A DNA stretch of 64,000 nt, from positions 62,001 through 126,000 of the forward strand of contig JBNLAN010000008.1 of assembly GCA_050302175.1 (NCBI GenBank), read 5' to 3'. This document shows positions 1 through 8,586 of this stretch, in pieces. The position numbers were made by a program, and so were the translations under genes. Position 1 is the first letter of the stretch; every line of letters begins with the position of its first letter. A model generated the notes under the pieces. The model made no database searches. It saw only the letters and a program-made list of their open reading frames with translations, and was not told the DNA's origin. The stretch is from JBNLAN01 sp050302175. Lineage in GTDB: Bacteria > Pseudomonadota > Zetaproteobacteria > Mariprofundales > Mariprofundaceae.

Positions 1-277
1 CGGCGAGCGCCAAGAGACGTTCGCTCTCCTTCGGCGTGGCCGATTCGGCATTGCGCACCATGGCAAAACTATGCGAAGCACCGAACAGCCCCTGGCTGCG
101 CGTTTCCACCTCGATCCGTTCAAGCTCGGAAGCATCCACGCGCAGGCGTAGCACCGAATCATCGGCTCCTTCGAGCAGCAGTCGTTCGGCGGTATCGAAA
201 ATAGTGTCGCGGTCTTCGCCGTACAGGTAGTAGACGGGATGTGAAGGTGGAAACAGCCTGGCGACCGGTAGCTTCAT
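1..277 (-). CDS. holA: DNA polymerase III subunit delta, N-terminal part (runs off the window edge)
   Basis: Delta subunit of the clamp loader, which opens the beta sliding clamp. Only the first 92 codons are inside the window. The reading starts at ATG 277 and contains PVYYLYGEDRDTIFDTAERL followed by a GLFGASHSFAMVRNAE stretch, which matches the start of the HolA family (the YLLYGDE-type segment, then the segment with LF and R-N). The start overlaps the lptE stop as TGATG, so translation is probably coupled. The order leuS-lptE-holA is the classic proteobacterial arrangement and supports the call. The rest of the gene lies left of base 1. Confidence 0.85.
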   Translation of the reverse strand, partial: MKLPVARLFPPSHPVYYLYGEDRDTIFDTAERLLLEGADDSVLRLRVDASELERIEVETRSQGLFGASHSFAMVRNAESATPKESERLLALA

Positions 278-807
278 CAGAATCCGGAGCCCAGCTTCAG
301 GATCGCCTCATTGAGCCACTGCTCGGAGAGATCGGTAGTAACCCGGGCACGCGACGCTTCAAGGCTAAGAGGATCACCACCTGAATAAACCTCGCCCTGC
401 ACCATAATCGCCCCGCTTCTCCAGATGACCTTCCCGCTCTCGACCAAGGTAAGACTACCGGAAAAAGTGAGCTGGTACTGAATAGCAATACCGCTGGCGT
501 CGTAAGCTACCGGCACAAAATTTTCGCTAACATTTTCGACACGTAGCTCCGCCATCCGGGCAGTTTCAGGAATCTCTGCTTTGGCTGCGTATACCGCATA
601 ATGAACATCCTGCTGTGCCAGCTTCTGCAGCAAGCGGGATACCATTGATTCAGCGTTTCCTCCCACCGGCAGCAAACGCACCGCCTCAATCCGCTCGGGC
701 ACAGCTCCGGCTCCCTGCCCGGCCAAATGATAACCGCAACCGCTGAGCACCAAAGTGATAAGCAGTGCAGCATAACTCCGCAATCGGACCAAAAGACCTT
801 GCCTCAT
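277..807 (-). CDS. lptE: LPS-assembly lipoprotein LptE
   Basis: Outer-membrane lipoprotein that plugs the LptD barrel and helps insert lipopolysaccharide into the outer leaflet. The protein has 176 residues. A signal peptide ends in a lipobox L-S-G-C with lipidated Cys24, followed by GYHLAG, the usual start of mature LptE. The body is weakly conserved, as is normal for this family. The start ATG overlaps the leuS stop by four bases (ATGA) and the stop overlaps holA, so the three genes form one operon. Its presence indicates a lipopolysaccharide-bearing outer membrane. Confidence 0.9.
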   Translation of the reverse strand: MRQGLLVRLRSYAALLITLVLSGCGYHLAGQGAGAVPERIEAVRLLPVGGNAESMVSRLLQKLAQQDVHYAVYAAKAEIPETARMAELRVENVSENFVPVAYDASGIAIQYQLTFSGSLTLVESGKVIWRSGAIMVQGEVYSGGDPLSLEASRARVTTDLSEQWLNEAILKLGSGF

Positions 808-3374
808 TTGACCACCAGGTTCAGCAGACGACCGGGAACCAGAATCACCTTAGCCAATTCACCCTGTTCCAGCCATTTGGAAAGCTCCTCGGAAGCATGC
901 ACGGCTGCCATCGCCTCATCCTGGCCGGCGCTCTTTGCCACCACAATCTCGCCGCGCTTTTTACCATTGATCTGCACCACCAGGGTAATCTCATCCTGCA
1001 CCAATGCAGATTCATCGACCTCCGGCCATGAGGAAACCACTAGCATATCGTTATGCCCCAACCTTTCACGGCACTCACTGGCGAAGTGCGGCACGAAGGG
1101 TGCGAGCATCACGGTCAGCGCCTCAAAACCCTCACGCATGGCGGCAGCACCACCCTTGCCATTGGCCTTGAACGCATGCAGCGCATTACACAGCTCCATC
1201 AACGCGGCGATGGCCACATTGAAAGCAAAACCCTGCTCGAATGCCTGTGTCACCCTGCGAATCGTGAGATGAATATCTCGGCGAATCGCTTTGATTGCCG
1301 CCGCATCATCTTCACCCTTTCCAGCTCCATCCAACTTCTCGAACAGGCGCCAGACGCGATTCAAAAAACGAGAGGCGCCCTCCACACCGGCATCCGACCA
1401 CTCCAGATCCTTCTCCGGCGGGGCTGCAAAGAGGGTGAAGAGACGTGCCGTATCGGCACCGTACTTCTCGATAATGGCGTTGGGATCGACCGTATTACCC
1501 TTGGATTTGGACATCTTGGTGCCATCTTTGAGCACCATGCCCTGCGTCAACAGGCTCTTGAACGGCTCATCGCCACCGGCCTCCGAGGTAAACAATCCGG
1601 CATCGCGCATCAGCTTGTGGTAGAAGCGGGCATAAAGCAGATGCAATACGGCATGCTCAACACCGCCGATATACTGATCCACAGGTGCCCACTGCTTCAT
1701 TGCTGCAGCACTGACCATGGCGCTGTCCGAATGCGGTGAAGTATAACGGTTCATATACCATGACGACTCCATGAAGGTGTCGAAGGTGTCGGTTTCGCGC
1801 CGCGCCGCCTTGCCGCACTTAGGGCAATCGACGTTTACAAAGGCTTCATGCGTGGAAAGCGGGCTGGCACCACCGGTCGGCTGCAGCTCTTCGGGCAGCA
1901 CTACCGGCAACTGCTCTTCGGGCACGGTGACCGTACCGCAATCATCACAGTGAATAATCGGAATCGGCGCACCCCAGTAGCGCTGGCGTGAAACCAGCCA
2001 GTCGCGCAGACGGAACTGCACCCGCTTTTTACCTAAGCCTTTAGATTCAAGATCAGAAACAATCGCCTCAATCGAATCAGCCGAACTCATTCCGGTGTAT
2101 TTTCCGGAATCAAAAAGCACCCCAGCTTCGCCATGCGAATCACACCAATCTCTCCAGCTAAGACCTTCTCCATCAGCAACATTATTTAGCCATGGATATG
2201 TCACCTCTTTTTCAACTGAAAGAGACCAACCATCGTTGATTACGATTTGTTTGTTTTTCCATGAATTAGGAACAATCACAGGTCTAATCGGTAATGAGTA
2301 TTTCTTTGCAAAAGCATGATCACGCTCATCGTGGGCCGGTACACTCATCACCGCACCGGTGCCGTAGCTCATCAACACAAAGTTGGCCACCCAGATCGGT
2401 ACCGTCTCGCCCGTGATCGGATGCACGGCCTTGAAGCCGGTATCCATACCCCTCTTCTCCATCAGGGCGACATCGGCCTCTTTGGTGGAGACGTGGGAAC
2501 ACTCTTCGAGAAACTTCGCCAGTTCCGGATTGGAGGCGGCAGCACGTTTGGCTAACGGGTGACCTGCCGCCACTGCCATGTAGGTAACACCCATCAGGGT
2601 ATCGGGGCGGGTGGTGAAGATATCGAGCACCTCATCAGTCTGTGCCCCATCGGCCTCAACACCGAAGGAGACCTCGGCACCAGTGGAGCGACCAATCCAG
2701 TTGCGCTGCATACCGACCACTTTTTCAGGCCAATCGAACAACTTATCCAGGTCGTTAAGTAATTCTTCGGCATAGGCGGTAATCTTGATAAACCACTGCG
2801 CCAAGTTCCTGCGCTCAACCGGCGTATCGCAACGCCAGCAGACACCATCCACCACCTGCTCGTTGGCAAGCACGGTATGGCATGGCTCGCACCAATTCAC
2901 CTCCGCCTCTTTACGGTAGGCCAGCCCTTTATCCACCAGTTTAGTGAACAGCCACTGCTCCCAGCGGTAGTAGTCGGGCTTGCAGGTGGCAATCTCACGA
3001 CTCCAGTCATAGGAGAGGCCGAGACGCTTGAGCTGCACACGCATCTGATCGATGTTGTGATAGGTCCACTCGGCAGGCGGACGCCTGTGTTTGATAGCTG
3101 CATTCTCGGCAGGCAGACCGAAGGCATCCCAGCCGATGGGATGCAGCACGTTGAAGCCCTGCATCCGCTTATATCGGGCTATGGCATCGCCCAGGCAGTA
3201 GTTACGCACATGCCCCATATGCAAATTTCCGGACGGATAGGGGAACATCTCGAGGCAGTAGTATTTCTGACGTGAATCATCTTCACTTGCAGCATCCACA
3301 CCGGCTTCAGCCCATATTTTCTGCCACTTGGCCTCGACGGCCTGTGCTTCGTACGCAATCTGCTTGTCTGACAC
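804..3374 (-). CDS. leuS: Leucyl-tRNA synthetase
   Basis: Class I aminoacyl-tRNA synthetase that charges tRNA-Leu. The 856-residue protein has the HIGH-type signature HMGH at residues 52-55, the KMSKSK loop near residue 618, zinc-ribbon-like cysteines in the CP1 neighbourhood and a C-terminal anticodon-binding region ending LLNLVVK. The start is ATG 3374, with AGGTG four bases upstream. Odd: residues about 348-445, in or next to the CP1 editing domain, are encoded by visibly more A+T-rich DNA with different codon choice. They also hold an extra segment (around NDGWSLSVEKEVTYPWLNN) that common LeuS proteins lack. The reading frame is intact. Confidence 0.97.
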   Translation of the reverse strand: MSDKQIAYEAQAVEAKWQKIWAEAGVDAASEDDSRQKYYCLEMFPYPSGNLHMGHVRNYCLGDAIARYKRMQGFNVLHPIGWDAFGLPAENAAIKHRRPPAEWTYHNIDQMRVQLKRLGLSYDWSREIATCKPDYYRWEQWLFTKLVDKGLAYRKEAEVNWCEPCHTVLANEQVVDGVCWRCDTPVERRNLAQWFIKITAYAEELLNDLDKLFDWPEKVVGMQRNWIGRSTGAEVSFGVEADGAQTDEVLDIFTTRPDTLMGVTYMAVAAGHPLAKRAAASNPELAKFLEECSHVSTKEADVALMEKRGMDTGFKAVHPITGETVPIWVANFVLMSYGTGAVMSVPAHDERDHAFAKKYSLPIRPVIVPNSWKNKQIVINDGWSLSVEKEVTYPWLNNVADGEGLSWRDWCDSHGEAGVLFDSGKYTGMSSADSIEAIVSDLESKGLGKKRVQFRLRDWLVSRQRYWGAPIPIIHCDDCGTVTVPEEQLPVVLPEELQPTGGASPLSTHEAFVNVDCPKCGKAARRETDTFDTFMESSWYMNRYTSPHSDSAMVSAAAMKQWAPVDQYIGGVEHAVLHLLYARFYHKLMRDAGLFTSEAGGDEPFKSLLTQGMVLKDGTKMSKSKGNTVDPNAIIEKYGADTARLFTLFAAPPEKDLEWSDAGVEGASRFLNRVWRLFEKLDGAGKGEDDAAAIKAIRRDIHLTIRRVTQAFEQGFAFNVAIAALMELCNALHAFKANGKGGAAAMREGFEALTVMLAPFVPHFASECRERLGHNDMLVVSSWPEVDESALVQDEITLVVQINGKKRGEIVVAKSAGQDEAMAAVHASEELSKWLEQGELAKVILVPGRLLNLVVK

Positions 3375-3453
3375 CTAATTTGCTCCCGTACCGATTGAAA
3401 GAGCGTAATGATGCGGTCTCGGGGCCGCAAATTAAAGCCTTGAATGGCCTGGA

Positions 3454-4278
3454 TCAGGCAGAGGCCAGCGCCTTCAACTTCTGCATGGCACGAGATTCGA
3501 TCTGGCGTACACGTTCAACCGAAATACCGTAAGTTTCGGAAAGCTCTTTTAAGGTCGCCGGTGTATCAGTGAGATGGCGCTGTGCGATAATAGCGCGATC
3601 TCGTTTGGGGAGCTGAGACAATGCCGACTGCAATATCTTCTGACGATAGTTTTCACTATCACTTTCAACCACCTGCTCCTCCGGTCCGGGAAGAGTGGTT
3701 GGAATCGACTCCACCATCGCCTGCCCTTCTTCATCGGCACTCAACGAAACATCGCGCTGTAGGAATGCGGTCGCAGCCTCCTGGTATTCAATACCGGAGA
3801 GACCATACTCAGCGCCCACTTCGTCGGCACCGCGCCCTTCCATGGCTGCGATACTGGCTTTGGCCTTCCCAAGGCCTGCAAAGATTTTACGCTGTAATTT
3901 ACTTGTGCCGAGCTTAACAATACTCCACGAGCGCAGGATGTAGTCCTGAATCGAGGCGCGAATCCACCAGGCAGCATAGGTCATCAGACGGAAACCTCGC
4001 TCGGGATCGAAGCGCTTGACCGCGTGCATCAGACCGAGTGTGCCTTCCTGAATCAAATCCATCTCGGGCAACCCGAAATGGCGATATTCACGGGCTATCC
4101 CGGCCACCGCATACAGATTACCAACCACCAGTTGCCGTGCAGCTTCCCGATCGCCCTGATTACGCCAGGCATGGGCAAGGCGCACCTCCTCCTCACGACT
4201 CAGACGCGGAGTTTGACGCACTTCCCGGTAAAACAGAGAGAGGCTCGACATATCAACGGCAGGACTATTCAATCTCAT
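3454..4278 (-). CDS. rpoH: RNA polymerase heat-shock sigma factor (sigma-32)
   Basis: Alternative sigma factor that directs RNA polymerase to heat-shock promoters. It has 274 residues. Region 2 contains DLIQEGTLGLMHAVKRFDPE and YAAWWIRASIQDYILRSWS. The RpoH box region reads LQRKIFAGLGKAKA, and region 4 ends with a helix-turn-helix, TYGISVERVRQIESRAMQKL. The first ATG (4278) follows GAGGAGC closely; an ATG nine codons later lacks a Shine-Dalgarno sequence. It lies directly behind ftsE-ftsX, as in many proteobacteria, but has its own promoter carrying a CIRCE operator, so HrcA probably represses it. No hrcA gene is in the window. Confidence 0.96.
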   Translation of the reverse strand: MRLNSPAVDMSSLSLFYREVRQTPRLSREEEVRLAHAWRNQGDREAARQLVVGNLYAVAGIAREYRHFGLPEMDLIQEGTLGLMHAVKRFDPERGFRLMTYAAWWIRASIQDYILRSWSIVKLGTSKLQRKIFAGLGKAKASIAAMEGRGADEVGAEYGLSGIEYQEAATAFLQRDVSLSADEEGQAMVESIPTTLPGPEEQVVESDSENYRQKILQSALSQLPKRDRAIIAQRHLTDTPATLKELSETYGISVERVRQIESRAMQKLKALASA

Positions 4279-4297
4279 GCTCCTCGCATTCAGAAAA

Positions 4298-4324
4298 TTA
4301 GCACTCTCATAGCGAGAGTGCTAA
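4298..4324 (-). promoter_or_regulatory. CIRCE element (HrcA operator) in front of rpoH
   Basis: A perfect inverted repeat, TTAGCACTC, nine bases, GAGTGCTAA, identical to the CIRCE consensus bound by the heat-shock repressor HrcA. It begins one base downstream of the rpoH -10 box and so covers the expected transcription start, an ideal place for repression. CIRCE usually controls groESL, dnaK or hrcA itself; finding it on the sigma-32 gene is uncommon. Confidence 0.93.
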
Positions 4325-4325
4325 A

Positions 4326-4354
4326 AATGTATTCCAAGTTGTTTTGCTTGTCAA
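4326..4354 (-). promoter_or_regulatory. Sigma-70 promoter of rpoH
   Basis: On the minus strand TTGACA (4349-4354) is followed after 17 bases by TACATT (4326-4331). This is a near-consensus vegetative promoter between the ftsX stop and rpoH, directly abutting the CIRCE element. Confidence 0.8.
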
Positions 4355-4361
4355 ATCCGTT

Positions 4362-5234
4362 TCAGTTTGAAGCGAGCCTTGTGGTTGCAATCCATGCACC
4401 CAGACAACCGGTCAGCGCCCCACCCAGCACCAAGGGCAGAAGTAACACGAAACCATTCAGATCAACCGCCATACTTGCCAGCCAGTCACCACCCAGCACA
4501 ATCAGCGGCCATGTGAGCAGCCAGGCAGCCAGTCCGGCTCCGGCACCCAACACGATTCCCTCAAGCACAAACGGCATGCGAACAAACCACTCAGCCGCAC
4601 CCAGAAGTCGCATCAGCCTCACCTCATCAACACGGGCGAGAATGGTCATACGCAGCGTATTGGAAATAATTAGCGCCATTGCCAATGCCAGCAGGCTACT
4701 GGCAAACCAGACCAGGGACTCGATGGCCTGAAGCCATTCATGCGCCTGGGCAAGGCCCAGCTCATCGTCGTTGAGTGATGCGCCAAAGCGTTCCGCCGCA
4801 TCGCGGAGATCGGTCATAAAAAACTCTCCGACTTCACCCGATACGCTAATCTCAAAGGCAGTCGGTAATCGTTTGGCAAGCTCGCTCAAATCCATACCTG
4901 TCGCGCCCAGCCACTCCTCAACCCAGCGCGCAGCATCCTGTTGGGATACTGTGCGAACTGAAGCAACGCCTTTGATCGCTTTTAGCGCCACCTCCAGCGG
5001 CGCAAGTTGCTTCGCTTTCTCATCCGGCAAGTAGACATGGAAATGGATTTCTCCCTGCCAGCTGCCAACCCACTGCTGAGCGGCCTGCATCCCGAGCCAG
5101 ACGGCACCCAGCGACCACAAAGCCACGGCTACAATCGAAAGTGCCAGAAACTGGTGCACCCCGAATGGCGGCAACCTATAACCACCGGGAAGCCTTGGAT
5201 TGATCCGGTCGGGAATATCGGGACGCTCAGACAT
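4362..5234 (-). CDS. ftsX: Cell division protein FtsX
   Basis: Membrane partner of the FtsE ATPase; together they act at the septum and control periplasmic murein hydrolase activity. The start used is ATG 5234 (MSERPDIPDR), giving 290 residues; an upstream in-frame extension lies inside ftsE and lacks family similarity. There is one transmembrane helix near residues 26-47, then a periplasmic domain of about 120 residues. Three more helices follow in the C-terminal half, separated by the conserved cytoplasmic segment with LARVDEVRLMRLLGA. The gene overlaps the end of ftsE by 8 bases and is followed by rpoH. Confidence 0.93.
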   Translation of the reverse strand: MSERPDIPDRINPRLPGGYRLPPFGVHQFLALSIVAVALWSLGAVWLGMQAAQQWVGSWQGEIHFHVYLPDEKAKQLAPLEVALKAIKGVASVRTVSQQDAARWVEEWLGATGMDLSELAKRLPTAFEISVSGEVGEFFMTDLRDAAERFGASLNDDELGLAQAHEWLQAIESLVWFASSLLALAMALIISNTLRMTILARVDEVRLMRLLGAAEWFVRMPFVLEGIVLGAGAGLAAWLLTWPLIVLGGDWLASMAVDLNGFVLLLPLVLGGALTGCLGAWIATTRLASN

Positions 5235-5910
5235 TCGATACTTCCGCGACCGAAGAGTCGCCGACAAGATTCCCTGCATGCAGCTGTAGCAAGCGACCCG
5301 GGTGAGATTCCAGCAAATGGAGGTCATGCGTCGCCATCAGCACGGTGGTGCCTGCGTGATGCAGTGCTGTAAAGTAATCCATAATATGACGTGCCGTTTC
5401 GATATCGAGGTTACCGGTCGGCTCATCCGCCAGAATCAAAGGCGGACCGGCACTGATCGCGCGAGCAATGGCCACACGCTGCTGCTCACCACCGGAAAGC
5501 GCTTCCGGATAGGACCACATGCGATCCTCCAGCCCTACAAATGAGAGCACTTTGCGCACTCGGGAAAGCAGCTTGTCGAGCTTCCAGCCCTGCACCCGCA
5601 ACGGCAGCGCTACATTTTCGAACACCGTACGCGAAAACAGCAGCTTGTGATCCTGAAACACCACACCGATACGCTGACGAAGCTGACGCACCTGTCGTTC
5701 GCTGGCCTCACGCACATCGGTGGATTGCACAAACAACTGCCCGGAGGTTGGGCGAAGATCGCCATAGAGCATGCGCAAAAGCGTCGATTTACCCGCCCCG
5801 CTCTCTCCGGTTAAATAGACAAAACTGCCGGGCTGAATCGAAAGTGTTACACCGGCCAGCGCTGTCTTGCCGGTTTTATAACGCAGCATAAGCTGTTGCA
5901 TCTGGATCAT
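5227..5910 (-). CDS. ftsE: Cell division ATP-binding protein FtsE
   Basis: ABC-type ATPase of the FtsEX complex. It shows Walker A GESGAGKST, the signature ALSGGEQQRVAIARA, Walker B LILADEP and the H-loop ATHD. The start ATG 5910 (MIQMQQLMLRY) gives 227 residues and lines up exactly with the family N-terminus (M-I, then AL.GVT about 16 residues on). The open frame continues upstream, and an ATG at 5928 would add six residues; neither start has a strong Shine-Dalgarno. It overlaps ftsX by 8 bases. ftsY, often upstream, is not here: a divergent gene lies there instead. Confidence 0.93.
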   Translation of the reverse strand: MIQMQQLMLRYKTGKTALAGVTLSIQPGSFVYLTGESGAGKSTLLRMLYGDLRPTSGQLFVQSTDVREASERQVRQLRQRIGVVFQDHKLLFSRTVFENVALPLRVQGWKLDKLLSRVRKVLSFVGLEDRMWSYPEALSGGEQQRVAIARAISAGPPLILADEPTGNLDIETARHIMDYFTALHHAGTTVLMATHDLHLLESHPGRLLQLHAGNLVGDSSVAEVSNV

Positions 5911-6009
5911 CGATTCATCGTGCGACATGAGGGCAACAGTAGCAGCGGGAAGCTTCCCAAAACAAGGCCAAATACTGACAAAGCCGAACCGATGATTCAG
6001 CATGCGGCC

Positions 6010-6807
6010 ATGCATATTGTCTGCCCTCATTGTCAGGCCGTTTACCACCTCAAAAACCAGCAGCCACACGCGCTGCTGGTCTGCCATCGTTGCAAAACAG
6101 AATTTGCGCTGGATGCCGAAGGCAACCCCATGCTGCCGACTCCAGAATCCGAGGAAGCCAAAGCGGCTGCGGAAAAACTGCTCTCGCTATTCGACCATCA
6201 GCCATCCAAATCATCCGGCGAAAAAGAGACATCTTCTCAGGAGAACGAAGTGCCACCGTCTCCTTTACTGGCCGAAGAGCTACTGCTGCAAGCTCCCACT
6301 CGCAAAAAAGCGCGCATCTGGCCCTGGATCATCGCCATGCTCGTTGCTATTGCCGGCACCGGCTTCTGGCTGAATCACGAAACATGGCTCGAGCATCCGT
6401 GGCTGCGCAGCCAGCTGATCCGCCTGCATCTTTCAGCAGACATTCGCGACAGCGACTGGCTGGTAAAACCCGGCAGCCTGCATGCGGAGTGGCTTACCCG
6501 CTCCGATCATTCACAGGTACTGGTCATCCAGGGAGACGTGCGCAATCGATTACACTGCCCTCTGCCGCCACCCATGATTCAGATACAATTCTTCGCACCC
6601 GGGCGCCCGGAAGAGCCCATTGGCGAACAGACTGTCACCATAACACAGCCGCCCACCATGGATGCGATACGTTCGGCCCCCTATGCAAAACCGGCAGACG
6701 ACACCTTGCCCATCCCCGGCCTGACCGAACGCGGCTTTATTCTGGTGCTGGAGAGTGTGCCGGAGAACCTTGGCGACTTTACGCTGAAGGCGGCCGTTAA
6801 GAAGTAG
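6010..6807 (+). CDS. Zinc-ribbon membrane protein (MJ0042 zinc finger plus DUF3426-like domain)
   Basis: Function unknown. The N-terminus carries a C-P-H-C ... C-H-R-C zinc ribbon (MHIVCPHCQAVYHL, then LLVCHRCKTEF), typical of the MJ0042 class. An acidic Ser/Glu-rich linker follows, then one transmembrane helix (WPWIIAMLVAIAGTGFWL). The C-terminal domain of about 150 residues resembles DUF3426, which is found in proteobacterial membrane proteins. ATG 6010 is chosen because family members start a few residues before the first CxxC; an ATG at 5992 is possible, and neither has a clear Shine-Dalgarno. It is divergent from ftsE. In DUF3426 proteins a membrane-anchored ribbon with a periplasmic domain is usual. 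Confidence 0.75.
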   Translation: MHIVCPHCQAVYHLKNQQPHALLVCHRCKTEFALDAEGNPMLPTPESEEAKAAAEKLLSLFDHQPSKSSGEKETSSQENEVPPSPLLAEELLLQAPTRKKARIWPWIIAMLVAIAGTGFWLNHETWLEHPWLRSQLIRLHLSADIRDSDWLVKPGSLHAEWLTRSDHSQVLVIQGDVRNRLHCPLPPPMIQIQFFAPGRPEEPIGEQTVTITQPPTMDAIRSAPYAKPADDTLPIPGLTERGFILVLESVPENLGDFTLKAAVKK

Positions 6808-6812
6808 CCGCG

Positions 6813-7250
6813 TCAGGCAGCCAGAATATCCGGAAGCCTGCGACCCCAATACTGCAACAGGTTTCGCAAGTGTTGTTGCGTGGGGCCGGAAGCATGCGCG
6901 GTATCAAGCATGCTGAACACCGCACCGCGAGTTTTGAAATCGAGACCGGGAGTTTCATTAGCCTGACGCAAAAAGAGATCGGCCTCCTCCTGCCCAAAGA
7001 GGTTGCGCCAATGATCACCATTCACCGTGATCTCTGAATCCGCCCCAAGCCGACCCGGCTTCAGCACGAAAAGCTCAACCATTCCATTCTCATCACCGCG
7101 CGCCACCGAACGGCCGCACAAAGCCACATTCTCATCTGACCACGCCCACGGCAACCCAAGCTCCTGCCATTCACGAATCAGCACAGAGTAAAATTCGCGA
7201 TGCGACGAGTCGCAAATCGCATAAAAAGTTGCAAGCGTTGCTTCTGCCAT
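6813..7250 (-). CDS. Conserved hypothetical protein
   Basis: I do not recognise this 145-residue protein. It has no signal peptide or membrane segment and looks globular, with a mix of acidic and aromatic residues. It lies 25 bases behind ispF on the same strand, so it is probably the last gene of the ispD-ispF transcript. Its stop is only 6 bases from the stop of the convergent zinc-ribbon gene. Codon use resembles the neighbours, and the ATG start follows a plausible coding frame. Confidence 0.6.
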   Translation of the reverse strand: MAEATLATFYAICDSSHREFYSVLIREWQELGLPWAWSDENVALCGRSVARGDENGMVELFVLKPGRLGADSEITVNGDHWRNLFGQEEADLFLRQANETPGLDFKTRGAVFSMLDTAHASGPTQQHLRNLLQYWGRRLPDILAA

Positions 7251-7275
7251 ATTCTTATCCTAGCAGAGAAGCTGG

Positions 7276-7755
7276 TTATGATGCTGCAAGCAGCACAACC
7301 GCCTGTGCAGCAATGCCCTCTCCGCGACCGGTAAAGCCGAGCTTCTCGGTGGTGGTTGCCTTCACATTCACCTGCTGCGGGCGCACGCCCAGCAGTACAG
7401 CCAACCGATCCCGCATTTTATCGATATAGGGTGCAAGCTTCGGAGCCTCTGCAATCACGGTAAGATCAGCATTTTCAAGCTGCCAATTCTGCTCACCCAC
7501 CAGCTTCACCACCTGTTTTAACAGTTCACCGCTATCTGCCCCTTTGTATTTCGGGTCACTATCGGGGAAATGCTTGCCAATATCGCCAAGCCCTGCTGCA
7601 CCGAGCATGGCATCACACAAAGCATGAATCAGCACATCCGCATCCGAATGTCCTGCCAGTCCAAGATGATGCTCGATCTCAATACCGCCAATGATCAGAT
7701 TCCGCCCCTCGGCGAATGCATGCACATCGAAGCCTTGACCAATTCTCATGCTCAT
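7276..7755 (-). CDS. ispF: 2-C-methyl-D-erythritol 2,4-cyclodiphosphate synthase
   Basis: Fifth step of the MEP isoprenoid pathway: converts CDP-methylerythritol 2-phosphate to the cyclic diphosphate with release of CMP. The 159-residue protein has the family start RIGQGFDVHAF with metal ligands Asp and His. It continues with LAGHSDADVLIHALCDAMLG and ends near TEKLGFTGRGEGIAAQAV. The length is normal. The start overlaps the ispD stop by four bases (ATGA). In many proteobacteria ispD and ispF are adjacent or fused; here they are separate. Confidence 0.97.
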   Translation of the reverse strand: MSMRIGQGFDVHAFAEGRNLIIGGIEIEHHLGLAGHSDADVLIHALCDAMLGAAGLGDIGKHFPDSDPKYKGADSGELLKQVVKLVGEQNWQLENADLTVIAEAPKLAPYIDKMRDRLAVLLGVRPQQVNVKATTTEKLGFTGRGEGIAAQAVVLLAAS

Positions 7756-8459
7756 ACCGTCTCCTGTTGCCTGCCATGAATTGCGACAAGCTCCTGTTCA
7801 AGCCAGTCGATATCTTCGGGGGTGGTGATCTTGCGATTGCGACGATCACCCTTGCTGACATAGACAGGATACCCCGCCGATTCGATCACCGAAGCATCAT
7901 CCGTATGCGAAGCAATCTCGTTTCCGGCCTTCTCAATGGCGCTTTGAAACCAGTCACGTCGGGCAACCTGCGGTGTCTGCACAGCCCGCAAACCCTCGCG
8001 CTTCGGCGTCGACAGCACCCGCCCCTCCGCATCGACCTGCTTGATGGTATCACTCACCGGCAATCCCGGTACGGCAGCACCATGTTGGGCTGCCATATCG
8101 AACAGCGCCTTCAACATCTCGGCGCCAGGCAGCACCCTTGCGGCGTCATGCACGGCAATCCATTCCGCCGCTAAAGGGGCAGCAGCAAGACCTGCCGCCA
8201 TCGAATCGGCGCGCTCCTTGCCTCCGGTCACCGGCGGCAACAATTTAAATGGGAAATGCTCACCCTGCACTGCCTCGGCAAAATATGAGTCTTCCGGCGC
8301 CAGCACCGGCAACACCCAACAGATGCGCGCATCCCCGCCCAGATAGCGCAAGGTATGCCGAATCATCGGCTCCCCGGCAACAGACAAATACTGCTTGGGC
8401 ACATCGCCTCCCATACGGCGACCGCTACCTGCGGCAAGAAGAAGTACGCAAATTTCCAT
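7752..8459 (-). CDS. ispD: 2-C-methyl-D-erythritol 4-phosphate cytidylyltransferase
   Basis: Third step of the MEP pathway: joins CTP and methylerythritol 4-phosphate. The 235-residue protein has the nucleotide-binding start LLLAAGSGRRMGGDVPKQYL, then WIAVHDAARVLP and a C-terminal VYVSKGDRRNRKITTPEDI. These are all diagnostic of IspD. It is the first gene of the ispD-ispF-hypothetical unit and is divergent from the ypjD-like gene. Confidence 0.96.
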   Translation of the reverse strand: MEICVLLLAAGSGRRMGGDVPKQYLSVAGEPMIRHTLRYLGGDARICWVLPVLAPEDSYFAEAVQGEHFPFKLLPPVTGGKERADSMAAGLAAAPLAAEWIAVHDAARVLPGAEMLKALFDMAAQHGAAVPGLPVSDTIKQVDAEGRVLSTPKREGLRAVQTPQVARRDWFQSAIEKAGNEIASHTDDASVIESAGYPVYVSKGDRRNRKITTPEDIDWLEQELVAIHGRQQETV

Positions 8460-8512
8460 GGCATGATTGTGCTGTATCCGCCTCGCAGGTCAATGCTGCC
8501 GTCTGCAAGACA

Positions 8513-8541
8513 TTGCCAGCTTTTCCCGCATCAGATATAAC
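8513..8541 (+). promoter_or_regulatory. Probable sigma-70 promoter of the ypjD-corB pair
   Basis: TTGCCA (8513-8518) and TATAAC (8536-8541) are spaced by 17 bases. The GTG start of the next gene lies 46 bases downstream of the -10 box. Confidence 0.6.
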
Positions 8542-8586
8542 CCGTCCTATGATCGAAACCACCTACCTGATTCGCCGGACATTCCC

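Noticed and set aside
1053..1739. 228-codon plus-strand open frame opposite leuS
   Set aside because: Antisense shadow of leuS without recognisable protein features.
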